Source: an uncultured Desulfovibrio sp.
GTDB taxonomy: Bacteria; Desulfobacterota; Desulfovibrionia; Desulfovibrionales; Desulfovibrionaceae
Direction of reading: 5' to 3'
Length of the DNA stretch: 11,814 nucleotides
NCBI GenBank assembly: GCA_946490455.1
Contig: CAMLXE010000028.1
Span: forward strand, 1-11,814
Below, piece after piece: positions 1-7,515 of this stretch (its first letter is position 1; each line of letters starts with the position of its first letter). The notes beneath the pieces are model-generated. The model saw only the letters and a program-made list of their open reading frames with translations. It was not told the DNA's origin and did no database searches. Both the position numbers and the translations under genes were made by a program.

Positions 1-45
1 TATAAAAAAGAAAGACCCCGGGAAGTTGTGCCGGAGTCTTTCTTT
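1..45 (-). terminator. Intrinsic terminator after nfnAB
   Basis: Positions 7-21 pair with 31-45 as a 15-bp stem with one mismatch (17/35) and a 9-nt loop. Read on the minus strand, the hairpin is followed by a run of T (complement of the A-run at 4-9, partly inside the stem). It lies 27 bp beyond the nfnB stop codon and is the natural 3' end of the nfnAB transcript. The plus-strand side is also T-rich after the stem, so it may work in both directions. Confidence 0.85.
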
Positions 46-71
46 ATTATTGAGAAATTACAGTGAAACCA

Positions 72-1505
72 TCATGACACAGCAGCGTCTTCACCAAGCA
101 GGCGACGTGCAATTTCCTGAGCAGCTCTTCTGCCAGCCCCCATGGCCAGGATGACGGTTGCCGCACCGGTTACGATATCGCCACCGGCAAAGACATTGGG
201 AATGGACGTTTCACCTGTCTTTTCATCAGCAACAATATACCCGCGGCTGTTGAGCTCAAGACCTGGTGTAGATTCGAGCAGAATGGGATTGGAGCGTGTT
301 CCCACGGCAATGATGGCAAGATCCGTTTCGTGTTCGAAGACAGCTCCTTCCACCGGAACCGGGCGACGACGACCGGAGGCATCGGGCTCACCAAGCTCCA
401 TGCGCTGCAGTGTGACCGATTTGAGAACGCCATTTTCCCCATTGAAGCGGACCGGGGCCACCAGTTCAAGAAGCTTCACGCCTTCTTCCTCGGCGTGTTC
501 GATTTCCTCATGCCTGGCCGGCATTTCGGCACGAGAACGCCGATAGATAATGGTCGAGCTTTCCGCTCCCAGGCGCAGAGCCGTACGGGCCGCGTCCATA
601 GCCACGTTACCAGCGCCAAACACGGTTACATGACGCCCTGGGTAGGTGGGGGTATCATAATTGGGGAAGTCATAGGCACGGCCAAGATTGACACGCGTCA
701 GATATTCGTTGGCGGAAAAGACGCCGATGAGGTTTTCACCCGGTATGTGCAGGAACTGGGGAAGCCCGGCCCCAACACCAATCAAGCGGCCCTTTACCCC
801 CCCGCCAACGAGCCCCACAACTAATTTTGTGCGGCCGCCGATCAAGTTTGCCTGGAAGTCCACATGGTTACGGCGAAGACCGTCAAGTTCGGCCGCCACA
901 ACATTTTTGGGAAGACGGAAGGCAGGAATTCCGTAGATAAGGACGCCACCAGGTTCATGCAGGGCCTCAAAAACAGTGACCTTGATTCCACGGTCGGCCA
1001 GATAGCCGGCCACGGTGATGGAAGCAGGCCCGGAACCGATGCAGGCAACCTTGAGGTCTTCGCGCACGGCAACAGGCGCTTCCTGTGTACCCTCGGCAGC
1101 GGCCTTTTTCATGGCACTGTCTGCTACAAAACGTTCCAGCCGCCCAATGGCAACGGATTGCCCCTTCTTGCCAAGAATACACTGGCCTTCACACTGATTT
1201 TCCTGGGGACAGACGCGGCCGCATACGGCAGGCAAGCTGTTGGTACTTTTCAGAATTCTATAGGCTTCGTCGAGATTTCCCTCAACAATCTGAGCGATGA
1301 ACTCAGGAATACGCACCTCCACTGGACAGCCCTTACGGCATGTGGGGCGTTTGCATTGCAGACAACGGCTCGCTTCGGCCAGCGCCATTTCCGGTGTATA
1401 GCCGAGTGCGACTTCATTAAAATTATGAGCCCGTTCCGCAGCTGGCTGACAGGGCATTTCCGTGCGGGGAGCCTTGCTGGGTTTTGCTTTTTCGGTATTA
1501 GTCAT
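72..1505 (-). CDS. nfnB: NADH-dependent NADPH:ferredoxin oxidoreductase, large subunit (NfnB / SudA type)
   Basis: This is the large flavoprotein subunit of the cytoplasmic bifurcating transhydrogenase, which couples NADH and reduced ferredoxin to NADP+ reduction, reversibly. It is 477 residues from the ATG at 1505, a normal family length. Visible motifs are a GltD-like N-terminal pair of cysteine groups (C48/C51/C56/C60 and C95/C99/C105/C109) for two [4Fe-4S] clusters, an FAD-binding GSGPAS loop near 157-162, an NADPH-binding GAGNVAMDAAR at 297-307, and the C-terminal GGDIVTGAATVILAMGAGR FAD motif at 441-459. The frame is open to 1628, but that would run into nfnA. The ATG at 1505 overlaps the nfnA stop by 8 bp, has an AGGTG 8 nt upstream, and gives the expected N-terminus. 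Residues 224-243 are unusually glycine-rich (see findings). Function is recognised from motifs and gene order. In Desulfovibrio genomes the same gene is often called sulfide dehydrogenase subunit alpha. Confidence 0.93.
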   Translation of the reverse strand: MTNTEKAKPSKAPRTEMPCQPAAERAHNFNEVALGYTPEMALAEASRCLQCKRPTCRKGCPVEVRIPEFIAQIVEGNLDEAYRILKSTNSLPAVCGRVCPQENQCEGQCILGKKGQSVAIGRLERFVADSAMKKAAAEGTQEAPVAVREDLKVACIGSGPASITVAGYLADRGIKVTVFEALHEPGGVLIYGIPAFRLPKNVVAAELDGLRRNHVDFQANLIGGRTKLVVGLVGGGVKGRLIGVGAGLPQFLHIPGENLIGVFSANEYLTRVNLGRAYDFPNYDTPTYPGRHVTVFGAGNVAMDAARTALRLGAESSTIIYRRSRAEMPARHEEIEHAEEEGVKLLELVAPVRFNGENGVLKSVTLQRMELGEPDASGRRRPVPVEGAVFEHETDLAIIAVGTRSNPILLESTPGLELNSRGYIVADEKTGETSIPNVFAGGDIVTGAATVILAMGAGRRAAQEIARRLLGEDAAVS

Positions 1506-2343
1506 GGCAGGTGCACCTGTGCTGGTGGTGTTCGACGGATTGCTTTTCCATAAGAGTAAAGGCAGAGAGCCGTTGACGAAGTTCGGCAAAATCCACCTGA
1601 TGGCCATCAAATTCAGGGCCATCCACACAGGTGAACTTTGTTTCGCCGCCTACGGTCACCCGGCAGGCGCCACACATGCCGATGCCATCTACCATAAGGG
1701 AATTCAGACTGACAGTGGTCTTTACGCCAAAGGGCTCTGTTGTCTTGGCCACAGCCTGCATCATGGGAACGGGACCAACGGCCACAACTTCCTGTACCCG
1801 CTTGTCCTGTTCAAGACGTTCCTGAAGAAGCTGCGTCACAAAGCCCTTGCGTCCGTAGCTTCCATCGTCTGTGGAGATAAGTACTTCATCACAGAAGGAT
1901 TTCAGCTCCTTTTCAAAAAGCAGCAGATCCTTGCTGCGTGCGCCGATAATGGCCACCACATAATTGCCGACCTTATGATGTCCCTTGGCAATGTGATGCA
2001 TGGCGGCAATTCCCGTACCACCGCCAACGCAGATGACCGTATCACCCTTTACGATATGAGTCGCCTTTCCCATCGGACCGGCAACGTCCAGAATGGAATC
2101 ACCCTCTCCGAGAGCTTCAAGCAGCATTGTTGATTTTCCCATGACGAGATACACGATGGTAATCGTACCTCGTTCCGGATCGGTATCAGCAATGGTCAGC
2201 GGGAAGCGTTCCCCGTGATCATTGACGCGCAGCATGACGAAGTGTCCCGGTTTGGCCGTGGCAGCGATTTGCGGTGCATCAAGCACCAGCTTGCTCGTCC
2301 GCCCCGGAATCAGGGATTCCTTGTGCAGGATAGTGGTTGGCAT
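1498..2343 (-). CDS. nfnA: NADH-dependent NADPH:ferredoxin oxidoreductase, small subunit (NfnA / SudB type)
   Basis: This is the FNR-family small subunit that handles NAD(H) and carries FAD plus one [2Fe-2S] cluster, partner of NfnB in the cytoplasm. It is 281 residues from the ATG at 2343. R46-F-P-L-T is the FAD-binding RxxxT motif, K31-P-G-H-F supports the flavin, and G107-G-G-T-G is the NAD-binding loop. The cluster motif is D219...C224-x2-C227...C239, which fits the one-Asp, three-Cys ligation known for this family. The start is chosen because AGGAG lies about 10 nt upstream and the protein then begins at the normal family N-terminus; an upstream in-frame ATG at 2436 adds 31 non-conserved residues. 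The gene order small-then-large with an 8-bp overlap is typical of nfn operons. The C-terminal tail is unusually rich in His and Cys (H272, H273, H275, C277, C279, H280). Confidence 0.93.
   Translation of the reverse strand: MPTTILHKESLIPGRTSKLVLDAPQIAATAKPGHFVMLRVNDHGERFPLTIADTDPERGTITIVYLVMGKSTMLLEALGEGDSILDVAGPMGKATHIVKGDTVICVGGGTGIAAMHHIAKGHHKVGNYVVAIIGARSKDLLLFEKELKSFCDEVLISTDDGSYGRKGFVTQLLQERLEQDKRVQEVVAVGPVPMMQAVAKTTEPFGVKTTVSLNSLMVDGIGMCGACRVTVGGETKFTCVDGPEFDGHQVDFAELRQRLSAFTLMEKQSVEHHQHRCTCHD
1508..1519 (-). promoter_or_regulatory. 12-bp palindrome covering the nfnB Shine-Dalgarno
   Basis: CAGGTGCACCTG is a perfect 12-bp palindrome starting 3 bp upstream of the nfnB ATG, and it contains the AGGTG that best fits as its ribosome binding site. 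In mRNA it can form a small 4-bp stem with a TGCA loop, which a ribosome finishing nfnA would open. The palindrome is visible; its role in translational coupling is inferred. Confidence 0.35.
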
Positions 2344-2670
2344 GAGTAAGGCGCTCCTTGTTTCAAGGTAAGAGTTGCAGATATCTGTGGCGATATCACG
2401 GACTTTCATGCGGCCGAACATGTTTCTGGTCCGCATTTTCCCTTTCGCAATGAGACATCACTGTATACTACGACGGTGCGTTTCCCGGTACGCAGTTTCC
2501 CATCCATACATGTGTATCATTGCGTGCCCGGTGTGGAGCAAATTTCCACAAGATTCATCTCAAGGATGAACCGGGCGACAGGCCGGTCCGCTTCCTCCAT
2601 ATAAACGGAGACCTGCCAAAACTGTACGCATAGGAGAATGACTCTCAGAGTCTTCCCCACCCATGCGACC
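2344..2670. other. Gene-free 327-bp stretch between the dehydrogenase and nfnA
   Basis: No protein-coding gene is supported here; the short open frames have no ribosome binding site or recognisable sequence. It holds the nfnA Shine-Dalgarno region, two GATATC sites 12 bp apart (2380-2385 and 2392-2397, the first inside the 10-bp palindrome CAGATATCTG), the three-way-junction element at 2526-2576, and the palindrome GACTCTCAGAGTC at 2640-2652. I found neither a convincing sigma-70 promoter for nfnAB nor a T-tailed terminator for the dehydrogenase gene. Read-through from the upstream gene is therefore possible. Confidence 0.6.
2526..2576 (-). other. Compact structured element, predicted RNA three-way junction
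   Basis: Three perfect 6-bp stems fill 51 nt: an outer stem (2526-2531 with 2571-2576), a hairpin at 2532-2550 (2532-2537 with 2545-2550, 7-nt loop), and a hairpin at 2554-2570 (2554-2559 with 2565-2570, 5-nt loop). Only 2551-2553 is unpaired at the junction. The same fold can form on either strand; minus is assigned because both neighbouring genes are on minus. It lies about 95 bp after the dehydrogenase stop and about 180 bp before the nfnA start. It matches no RNA family that I can recognise. Confidence 0.45.
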
Positions 2671-5600
2671 TCAATCAAAATCGACCATCCGGATGCCCTG
2701 TTCGTCTGCCCGAAGAGCCATACGCCGACGAAAGACACGGAACCATTTTTCGCCCCAGTGTTCCCTGAACAGCAGTACAGCCAGCCATTCTGCCGTATGC
2801 AGGACAGGACGTCGGATTCGCAGCGAGATGAGGCTACGTGCAATTCCTACTCGACATGATGGGCATCCCACAATAATAGGACGCTGTGCCGGATAATTCT
2901 GTAATTCGCGTTCCAGAATAGCCATCTTTCTTTTGCGCAATGGGTTGAATACCAGCGGAGAAGCAATGGAACCCATACCGGACTCGCCGCAACAGCCTGG
3001 AGAAATCAATACGTCTGCCCCGGTAAATGCTGCAAGCGCTCCGGCCTGTTTGCTAATGCCCTTGACCTTGTGGGCACCCACCCATTCAGGATGACAGGAT
3101 GTGTGGTACAGAATGGGACCATCATACAGATTGGGGCTGGCCGTCAACCGAGGAAGAACAAACTGTGTCACATCCTGATGTACCAGTTCCCGGGGTGTTC
3201 CATCCTCCCCCGCAGGAAGGAGAGAAGCCAAATCGTGCCGCTCAATGCCTTCCCGGCATGATCCACAGGCCGTAATGACATGTGTTATCCGCAATCCTTT
3301 GGATTCTGCCTGTGTCAGGACATCACGCAGAACTTTCCGATTGTTTTCCAGATTGTCCCGAAATGCCCCATCGTCACCTGAGGAGAGCAACGGATACCCG
3401 CAGCACAGATGTCTGTCGGGCATGACCACAGCAAAGCCTGTACGCAGAAGCAAAGCCAGAACGGAAAAGCCAATGGTGCGCGCAAGAAGACTTCCGCCGC
3501 AACCGGGGAAATAGAGAACCGCTTCCAGCGGCTTGTCTCCACTGAGTTCACGCCGTTCCAGGAAGATATTGCCACGGTCCAGATGCAGTGCCTCATAAAG
3601 GTTACCATAGCCTGGTTCCGGTCCCTTGCCAGAGAACAGAGGATTGTAGAGATGCCTGCGGAAAGTCTGTGGTGCTATGCCTACTATGCGGTTCTGCATG
3701 CGCTGACCAAGAGCAGCCACCTTCACAGCCTTGGGAATACGCCGGGACGGGTCCTTGACCAGCCAGTTAAGAACGCGAGACTTAAGGGGATGTCCCCCAG
3801 CTCCTTCTTCCTCCAGGAAGGCGCGTAGAGCAAGTGCAACCTCGGCTGAAGGAATCTTGACCGGACACACGGCTGTACATCGGCCACAACCCGTACAATG
3901 TTCCACCATGTTGCGCAGTTCGGCAAGAATCGAAGGGTCAGGTTTGCCCTTGTTTATCTGGGAATAGTAGATGGCCTCAATGATGGCGCCAAGCACCATA
4001 TTCTTGTTGCGGGGATGGTAATAGAAAGAACTTTCCGGATCAAGCATGGGACAGACCTGCTTGCACTTGCCGCACCGGGTACAGGTCTGAACAGACGCCA
4101 GGAGGTTGATGAGCCGTTCCTTGTCTGGAAGGCCGCTCTCACGAATATCCTCAATGAGCCGGTTAAAGGAGAAGGTAAACGGCCGTACGGGAAGTTCCCG
4201 CTGTGTGAGTTTGGCGGGATTGAACACATCCCGCGGGTCAACCCGTTCCTTAAAGGCCCGGATTGCATCCATCTTTTCCTTACCAAGGAAGGCAATCTTG
4301 GTAATGCCGATACCATGTTCTCCGGAAACGGCACCGCCCATTTCCTGCGCTTCGGCCATAACCCGGACAACCGCCTCTTCGGCTACCTCCAGCATGTAGG
4401 GATCATTTGAATTGACGGGAATATTGACATGGCAGTTGCCGTCACCCGCATGCATATGGCTCGCGACAATTACCCGGCTTGCCTTCATTTCCTCGGCAAT
4501 CTTGCCTATTTTGGCCCTGATGCGAGGATAGCGTTCTCCCATCAGTTCAAGGAAGGCAAGAGCCCGTTCCTCAAGCTCATCATCAGAAAGATCAGGAACA
4601 CTGCTTCCATCCTGAACCATGCGGGACACATTGACGAATTCTCGATTCAGGTCCTTGTCGTCCAGAGCCATCCCGGGGAGCCTCCCCAGTTCCTGCAGGG
4701 CACGTCGATAGGCAGTCGCTGCGCATTCCAGATTGAGACGTTCAAGAAAGAGCGCAAAATCAGGAATCCGCTGCATGGGAATAACAACGTCCTCATTCAT
4801 CTTGAAGCCGGATGTCCGGCGGGCAATGGCAGAAAGACGATGTCGGTCTTCCCAGAAGAGTTCCGCTTCCTTTTCATCTCTGGCGACGGTCAGTTCCACA
4901 TTTTCGTGTTCGGCCACAATGGAGGAAATCTCCTGCACGCACTTCTCAAGCAGATAGGAGTCGTCCCCATCCACCTGAAGAATAATGACAGAAATGGGAA
5001 GCCCTTCATGGTTGGGTGATTTTGGATGATAGTCAATGGCCCGGACGTACTTGGCGTTGAACTCTTCCAGAGCGGACAGATGCGCGTAGTCTCCTTCCTT
5101 CCGGATACGATCTCGCAAGGCAACAATCTGCCCGATAACCACTGCGGCCTGATGCATGGATCGGCCATAGAATTCAAGGACCATCACTCGCGAACAGGCA
5201 GGCTTGTGATGGACCACAAAGGTGGCCTCAATGATGATACCGTCAACCCCTTCCTTCTGCATACCGGGAAGGCCACCAAGGGCCTTATTGGTCACGTCCT
5301 TACCGAGACCCGGCAGACGAATTTCGGAACCGTGCAGTTCAACGACACTGCGCACGCCGCCGCTCAGATCCTTGACCTCAAATACGGCCAGTTCATCCGG
5401 CAGAATCTTGTGTCGTGGATGGTTCTTGCGCTCAACCGTGATAATTTCACCCGTAGGCGTTACCATGCACCACGAAAGAAGATTGTCGAGTGTTGTGCCG
5501 TATTCAAAGGCAAAGGGCCCGCCAGAATTTTCGGCCACATTGCCACCGATGGAAGAAGCTGCCTTGGATGCAGGGTCCACAGTAAAAAGGAAGCCTTCGG

Positions 5601-6264
5601 CAGCCACTGCGTCGATGGCCGTCTGGGTAATGACGCCAGCTTCCAGCGTGACACTCATATTTTCTCTGTCCACTGGAGAAATTTTGGTAAAACGCGTCAT
5701 CCGCACGACAACGGAACGCTTGCGCCCCGGAATGGCTCCTCCGGTCATACCTGAAGAACCACCATGAGGAATCAGGGCAAACTTCAGTTCATTGGCGAGC
5801 TTGACGAGTTCGCTTACCTGCTGGGCCGTGGCAGGTTCCACCACAAGAAGTGGCAGTTCCATGCGCAGGTCTGTGGCGTCTGTAGCACAGGCCACCAGAG
5901 CACTCGGCCGGGTCACTACCGCATCCGCAGGAAGAATCGTACGCAAGCGTTCTACCAGTTCGGCGCGAAATGCCATTTCAGCATCATGCGCACTCCAGAA
6001 AAGTGTTATCCCCTCTCCAATGGAGTTGGCATAATGGTGGGCCAGCGCAAAAACTTCCCGGTCAAAACGTTCCTTGACGCTGGCCTTGACCGTAGCGGCA
6101 TCCACAAAGGGATTATAGGCCACAAGAAAGAGTTCTTCCGCAATTTCAATGGCCAGTCGGCGTACGGACTCGGGCCAGTCGGCAAAATCTTCCAGATTGA
6201 TACGCAGAATACGATTGACCACAAAATCAGGAGCAATAGAAATGTGCGGCCCTTTGTGAGGCAT
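2671..6264 (-). CDS. Large FAD / 2x[4Fe-4S] / 2xCCG 2-hydroxyacid dehydrogenase (D-lactate/glycolate/D-2-hydroxyglutarate oxidase type)
   Basis: The 1197-residue chain should oxidise a 2-hydroxyacid at FAD and pass electrons through Fe-S centres. After about 110 N-terminal residues comes a PCMH-type FAD domain (PHGGSSGMTGGAIP at 166-179). The FAD-oxidase C-terminal domain follows, with likely metal ligands H605, H612 and E649 in HAGDGNCH and SGEHGIG. Two ferredoxin motifs are C728/C731/C734/C738 and C790/C793/C796/C800. Two HdrD/GlpC-like CCG domains have C922, C954-C955, C1000-x2-C1003 and C1057, C1091-C1092, C1134-x2-C1137. All expected cysteines are present, so the protein looks intact. 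The architecture resembles E. coli YdiJ (D-2-hydroxyglutarate dehydrogenase) and the large FAD/Fe-S proteins proposed as D-lactate dehydrogenases in Desulfovibrio. Substrate cannot be read from sequence. No signal peptide or membrane segment is visible. The ATG at 6264 has AAGGA 8 nt upstream and a strong promoter. Confidence 0.9.
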   Translation of the reverse strand: MPHKGPHISIAPDFVVNRILRINLEDFADWPESVRRLAIEIAEELFLVAYNPFVDAATVKASVKERFDREVFALAHHYANSIGEGITLFWSAHDAEMAFRAELVERLRTILPADAVVTRPSALVACATDATDLRMELPLLVVEPATAQQVSELVKLANELKFALIPHGGSSGMTGGAIPGRKRSVVVRMTRFTKISPVDRENMSVTLEAGVITQTAIDAVAAEGFLFTVDPASKAASSIGGNVAENSGGPFAFEYGTTLDNLLSWCMVTPTGEIITVERKNHPRHKILPDELAVFEVKDLSGGVRSVVELHGSEIRLPGLGKDVTNKALGGLPGMQKEGVDGIIIEATFVVHHKPACSRVMVLEFYGRSMHQAAVVIGQIVALRDRIRKEGDYAHLSALEEFNAKYVRAIDYHPKSPNHEGLPISVIILQVDGDDSYLLEKCVQEISSIVAEHENVELTVARDEKEAELFWEDRHRLSAIARRTSGFKMNEDVVIPMQRIPDFALFLERLNLECAATAYRRALQELGRLPGMALDDKDLNREFVNVSRMVQDGSSVPDLSDDELEERALAFLELMGERYPRIRAKIGKIAEEMKASRVIVASHMHAGDGNCHVNIPVNSNDPYMLEVAEEAVVRVMAEAQEMGGAVSGEHGIGITKIAFLGKEKMDAIRAFKERVDPRDVFNPAKLTQRELPVRPFTFSFNRLIEDIRESGLPDKERLINLLASVQTCTRCGKCKQVCPMLDPESSFYYHPRNKNMVLGAIIEAIYYSQINKGKPDPSILAELRNMVEHCTGCGRCTAVCPVKIPSAEVALALRAFLEEEGAGGHPLKSRVLNWLVKDPSRRIPKAVKVAALGQRMQNRIVGIAPQTFRRHLYNPLFSGKGPEPGYGNLYEALHLDRGNIFLERRELSGDKPLEAVLYFPGCGGSLLARTIGFSVLALLLRTGFAVVMPDRHLCCGYPLLSSGDDGAFRDNLENNRKVLRDVLTQAESKGLRITHVITACGSCREGIERHDLASLLPAGEDGTPRELVHQDVTQFVLPRLTASPNLYDGPILYHTSCHPEWVGAHKVKGISKQAGALAAFTGADVLISPGCCGESGMGSIASPLVFNPLRKRKMAILERELQNYPAQRPIIVGCPSCRVGIARSLISLRIRRPVLHTAEWLAVLLFREHWGEKWFRVFRRRMALRADEQGIRMVDFD

Positions 6265-6280
6265 GTGTACTATCCTTTAA

Positions 6281-6296
6281 CCGATGAAGAAATCGG
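6281..6296 (-). other. Small hairpin in the dehydrogenase leader
   Basis: CCGAT at 6281-6285 pairs with ATCGG at 6292-6296 around a 6-nt loop, just upstream of the Shine-Dalgarno of the dehydrogenase gene. An 8-bp direct repeat (TGTGTACT on the plus strand, at 6264-6271 and 6302-6309) flanks it. These are visible in the sequence; any regulatory role is a guess. Confidence 0.25.
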
Positions 6297-6300
6297 ATGA

Positions 6301-6329
6301 TTGTGTACTTGGTAAAGGTAGAGTATAGA
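6301..6329 (+). promoter_or_regulatory. Candidate divergent promoter for the methyltransferase gene
   Basis: On the plus strand, TTGTGT (6301-6306) and TATAGA (6324-6329) are 17 bp apart. The -10 box overlaps the -10 of the opposing dehydrogenase promoter by 4 bp. The match is weaker than on the other strand (3/6 and 4/6), but spacing and position suit the gene starting at 6406, with a leader of about 70 nt. Confidence 0.4.
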
Positions 6330-6350
6330 TTCTCGAAAGCAGCTTTGCAA
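6322..6350 (-). promoter_or_regulatory. Sigma-70 promoter for the FAD/Fe-S dehydrogenase
   Basis: On the minus strand, TTGCAA (6345-6350) is followed after exactly 17 bp by TATACT (6322-6327), close to the sigma-70 consensus. Transcription would start near 6315, giving a leader of about 50 nt with AAGGA correctly placed before the ATG at 6264. Confidence 0.75.
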
Positions 6351-6405
6351 CAGGCATCGTCCACTGAGTGTTTTTTTACAGAGTTTTCACCTGTTCCGTT
6401 TTCTC

Positions 6406-7377
6406 ATGAAAGACAAATTCCTTTTCCCCGCTCCTCTTGCGCCGAGACGCCATTCCTGTCCTCAGGAAGGCTCCTTTACCGTCTATCTTGCCGCCGACGG
6501 CTTTCTTGATGATCTGCTGACTGAACTTGGTGCCTCTGTTCTTGAAGTCAGAGAAAGACTTGTTCTTGCTTCCGGTGCGCCACAGAAGGCGGCATGGGCG
6601 CAAAACATATGGAAAAATCCACGGTTCCTACCCATTGCTTCCATTGGAGAAGCAGCTCGTGCCCTCTCCTCCATTCAGCGTAACTGGCATCTGCATTCCA
6701 TAGACTGGCACCGTCGCGCAGCCCTCATTCAGCAAAAGCTGCCCCATGTTTCCGCCAGACCCATGACCTTCGGAGATGCAGCACCGTCCGCGCCTCTCGG
6801 TTCCTGGACCCTCTGGGATCAGAATCTTCTTCTTGCCTCTCCGGACTGCACCTCTCCCTTCCCCGATGGGATGGTTGCCTTCCACGAGAACAGGACAGAT
6901 CCGCCAAGCCGGGCCTATCTCAAGCTCTGGGAAACCTTTACCCTTATCGGAAAGCATCCCGTGCCCGGAGAACTCTGCCTTGATCTTGGCTCAGCCCCGG
7001 GAGGCTGGACATGGGTTGCCGCAAGTCTGGGAGCCCATATTTTCAGCATCGACAAGGCCCCCCTTGCACCGAATGTGGAAGCCATGCCCAATGTTTCTCA
7101 CTGTATTGGCAGCGGCTTTGCTCTTGACCCGCGCCATGTGGGGCAGGTGGACTGGTTTCTGTCCGATATGATCTGCTATCCTGACCGCCTCCATGAGGCT
7201 GTCACACGCTGGATCGAACTGGGCAACTGCAAAAATTTTGTCTGCACCATCAAGCTTCAGGCGGAAACAGACCATGAAGCCGTGGCCAGATTTGCGGCCA
7301 TTCCCGGCTCACGCGTCGTTCACCTTTCCTGTAACAAGCACGAGCTTACATGGATAAGATGTGCTGAAGACGTCTGA
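6406..7377 (+). CDS. RlmM-like SAM-dependent RNA ribose 2'-O-methyltransferase
   Basis: The 323-residue protein has a C-terminal FtsJ/RrmJ-fold methyltransferase domain. LDLGSAPGGWT at 192-202 is SAM motif I. The K-D-K-E catalytic tetrad of the RrmJ family is complete: K173 (RAYLKLWE), D254 (LSDM), K283 (TIKLQ) and E313 (KHELTWIR). The N-terminal ~155 residues replace the THUMP-like part of E. coli RlmM (366 aa), which methylates C2498 of 23S rRNA. RlmM is the closest relative I recognise, but orthology and target are inferred. The ATG at 6406 is the only reasonable start: no ATG, GTG or TTG lies upstream in the open frame. It lacks a clear Shine-Dalgarno sequence, and the leader is pyrimidine-rich. 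The gene is transcribed away from the dehydrogenase and converges on the U32 gene with 138 bp between them. Confidence 0.83.
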   Translation: MKDKFLFPAPLAPRRHSCPQEGSFTVYLAADGFLDDLLTELGASVLEVRERLVLASGAPQKAAWAQNIWKNPRFLPIASIGEAARALSSIQRNWHLHSIDWHRRAALIQQKLPHVSARPMTFGDAAPSAPLGSWTLWDQNLLLASPDCTSPFPDGMVAFHENRTDPPSRAYLKLWETFTLIGKHPVPGELCLDLGSAPGGWTWVAASLGAHIFSIDKAPLAPNVEAMPNVSHCIGSGFALDPRHVGQVDWFLSDMICYPDRLHEAVTRWIELGNCKNFVCTIKLQAETDHEAVARFAAIPGSRVVHLSCNKHELTWIRCAEDV

Positions 7378-7397
7378 AAGCATGTCAGCTGCAAAAC

Positions 7398-7423
7398 CCC
7401 GTTCAATGCCACGGACGAACGGG
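7398..7423 (-). terminator. Weak terminator-like hairpin between convergent genes
   Basis: CCCGTTC (7398-7404) pairs with GAACGGG (7417-7423) as a perfect 7-bp stem with a 12-nt loop. On the minus strand it is followed by a short TTTT, so it could end the transporter/U32 transcript. On the plus strand there is no T run. A T6 run also occurs directly after the U32 stop codon, but without a convincing stem before it. Confidence 0.4.
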
Positions 7424-7515
7424 AGCCAGAGCAGACAGCCACCTGAGTCTTTGACGTCATTCAGTAATCTTCATGACTGACATAAGAAAAGTGAGAGACT
7501 GTCGGAAAAAATGGC

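Noticed and set aside
864..2133. Long plus-strand open frames (864-1553 and 1462-2133) opposite nfnAB
   Set aside because: They are antisense to well-recognised genes, have no ribosome binding sites and no family-like sequence.
2640..2652. Palindrome GACTCTCAGAGTC just after the dehydrogenase stop as a terminator
   Set aside because: The stem has only a 1-base centre and there is no T run on either strand, so it does not fit an intrinsic terminator.
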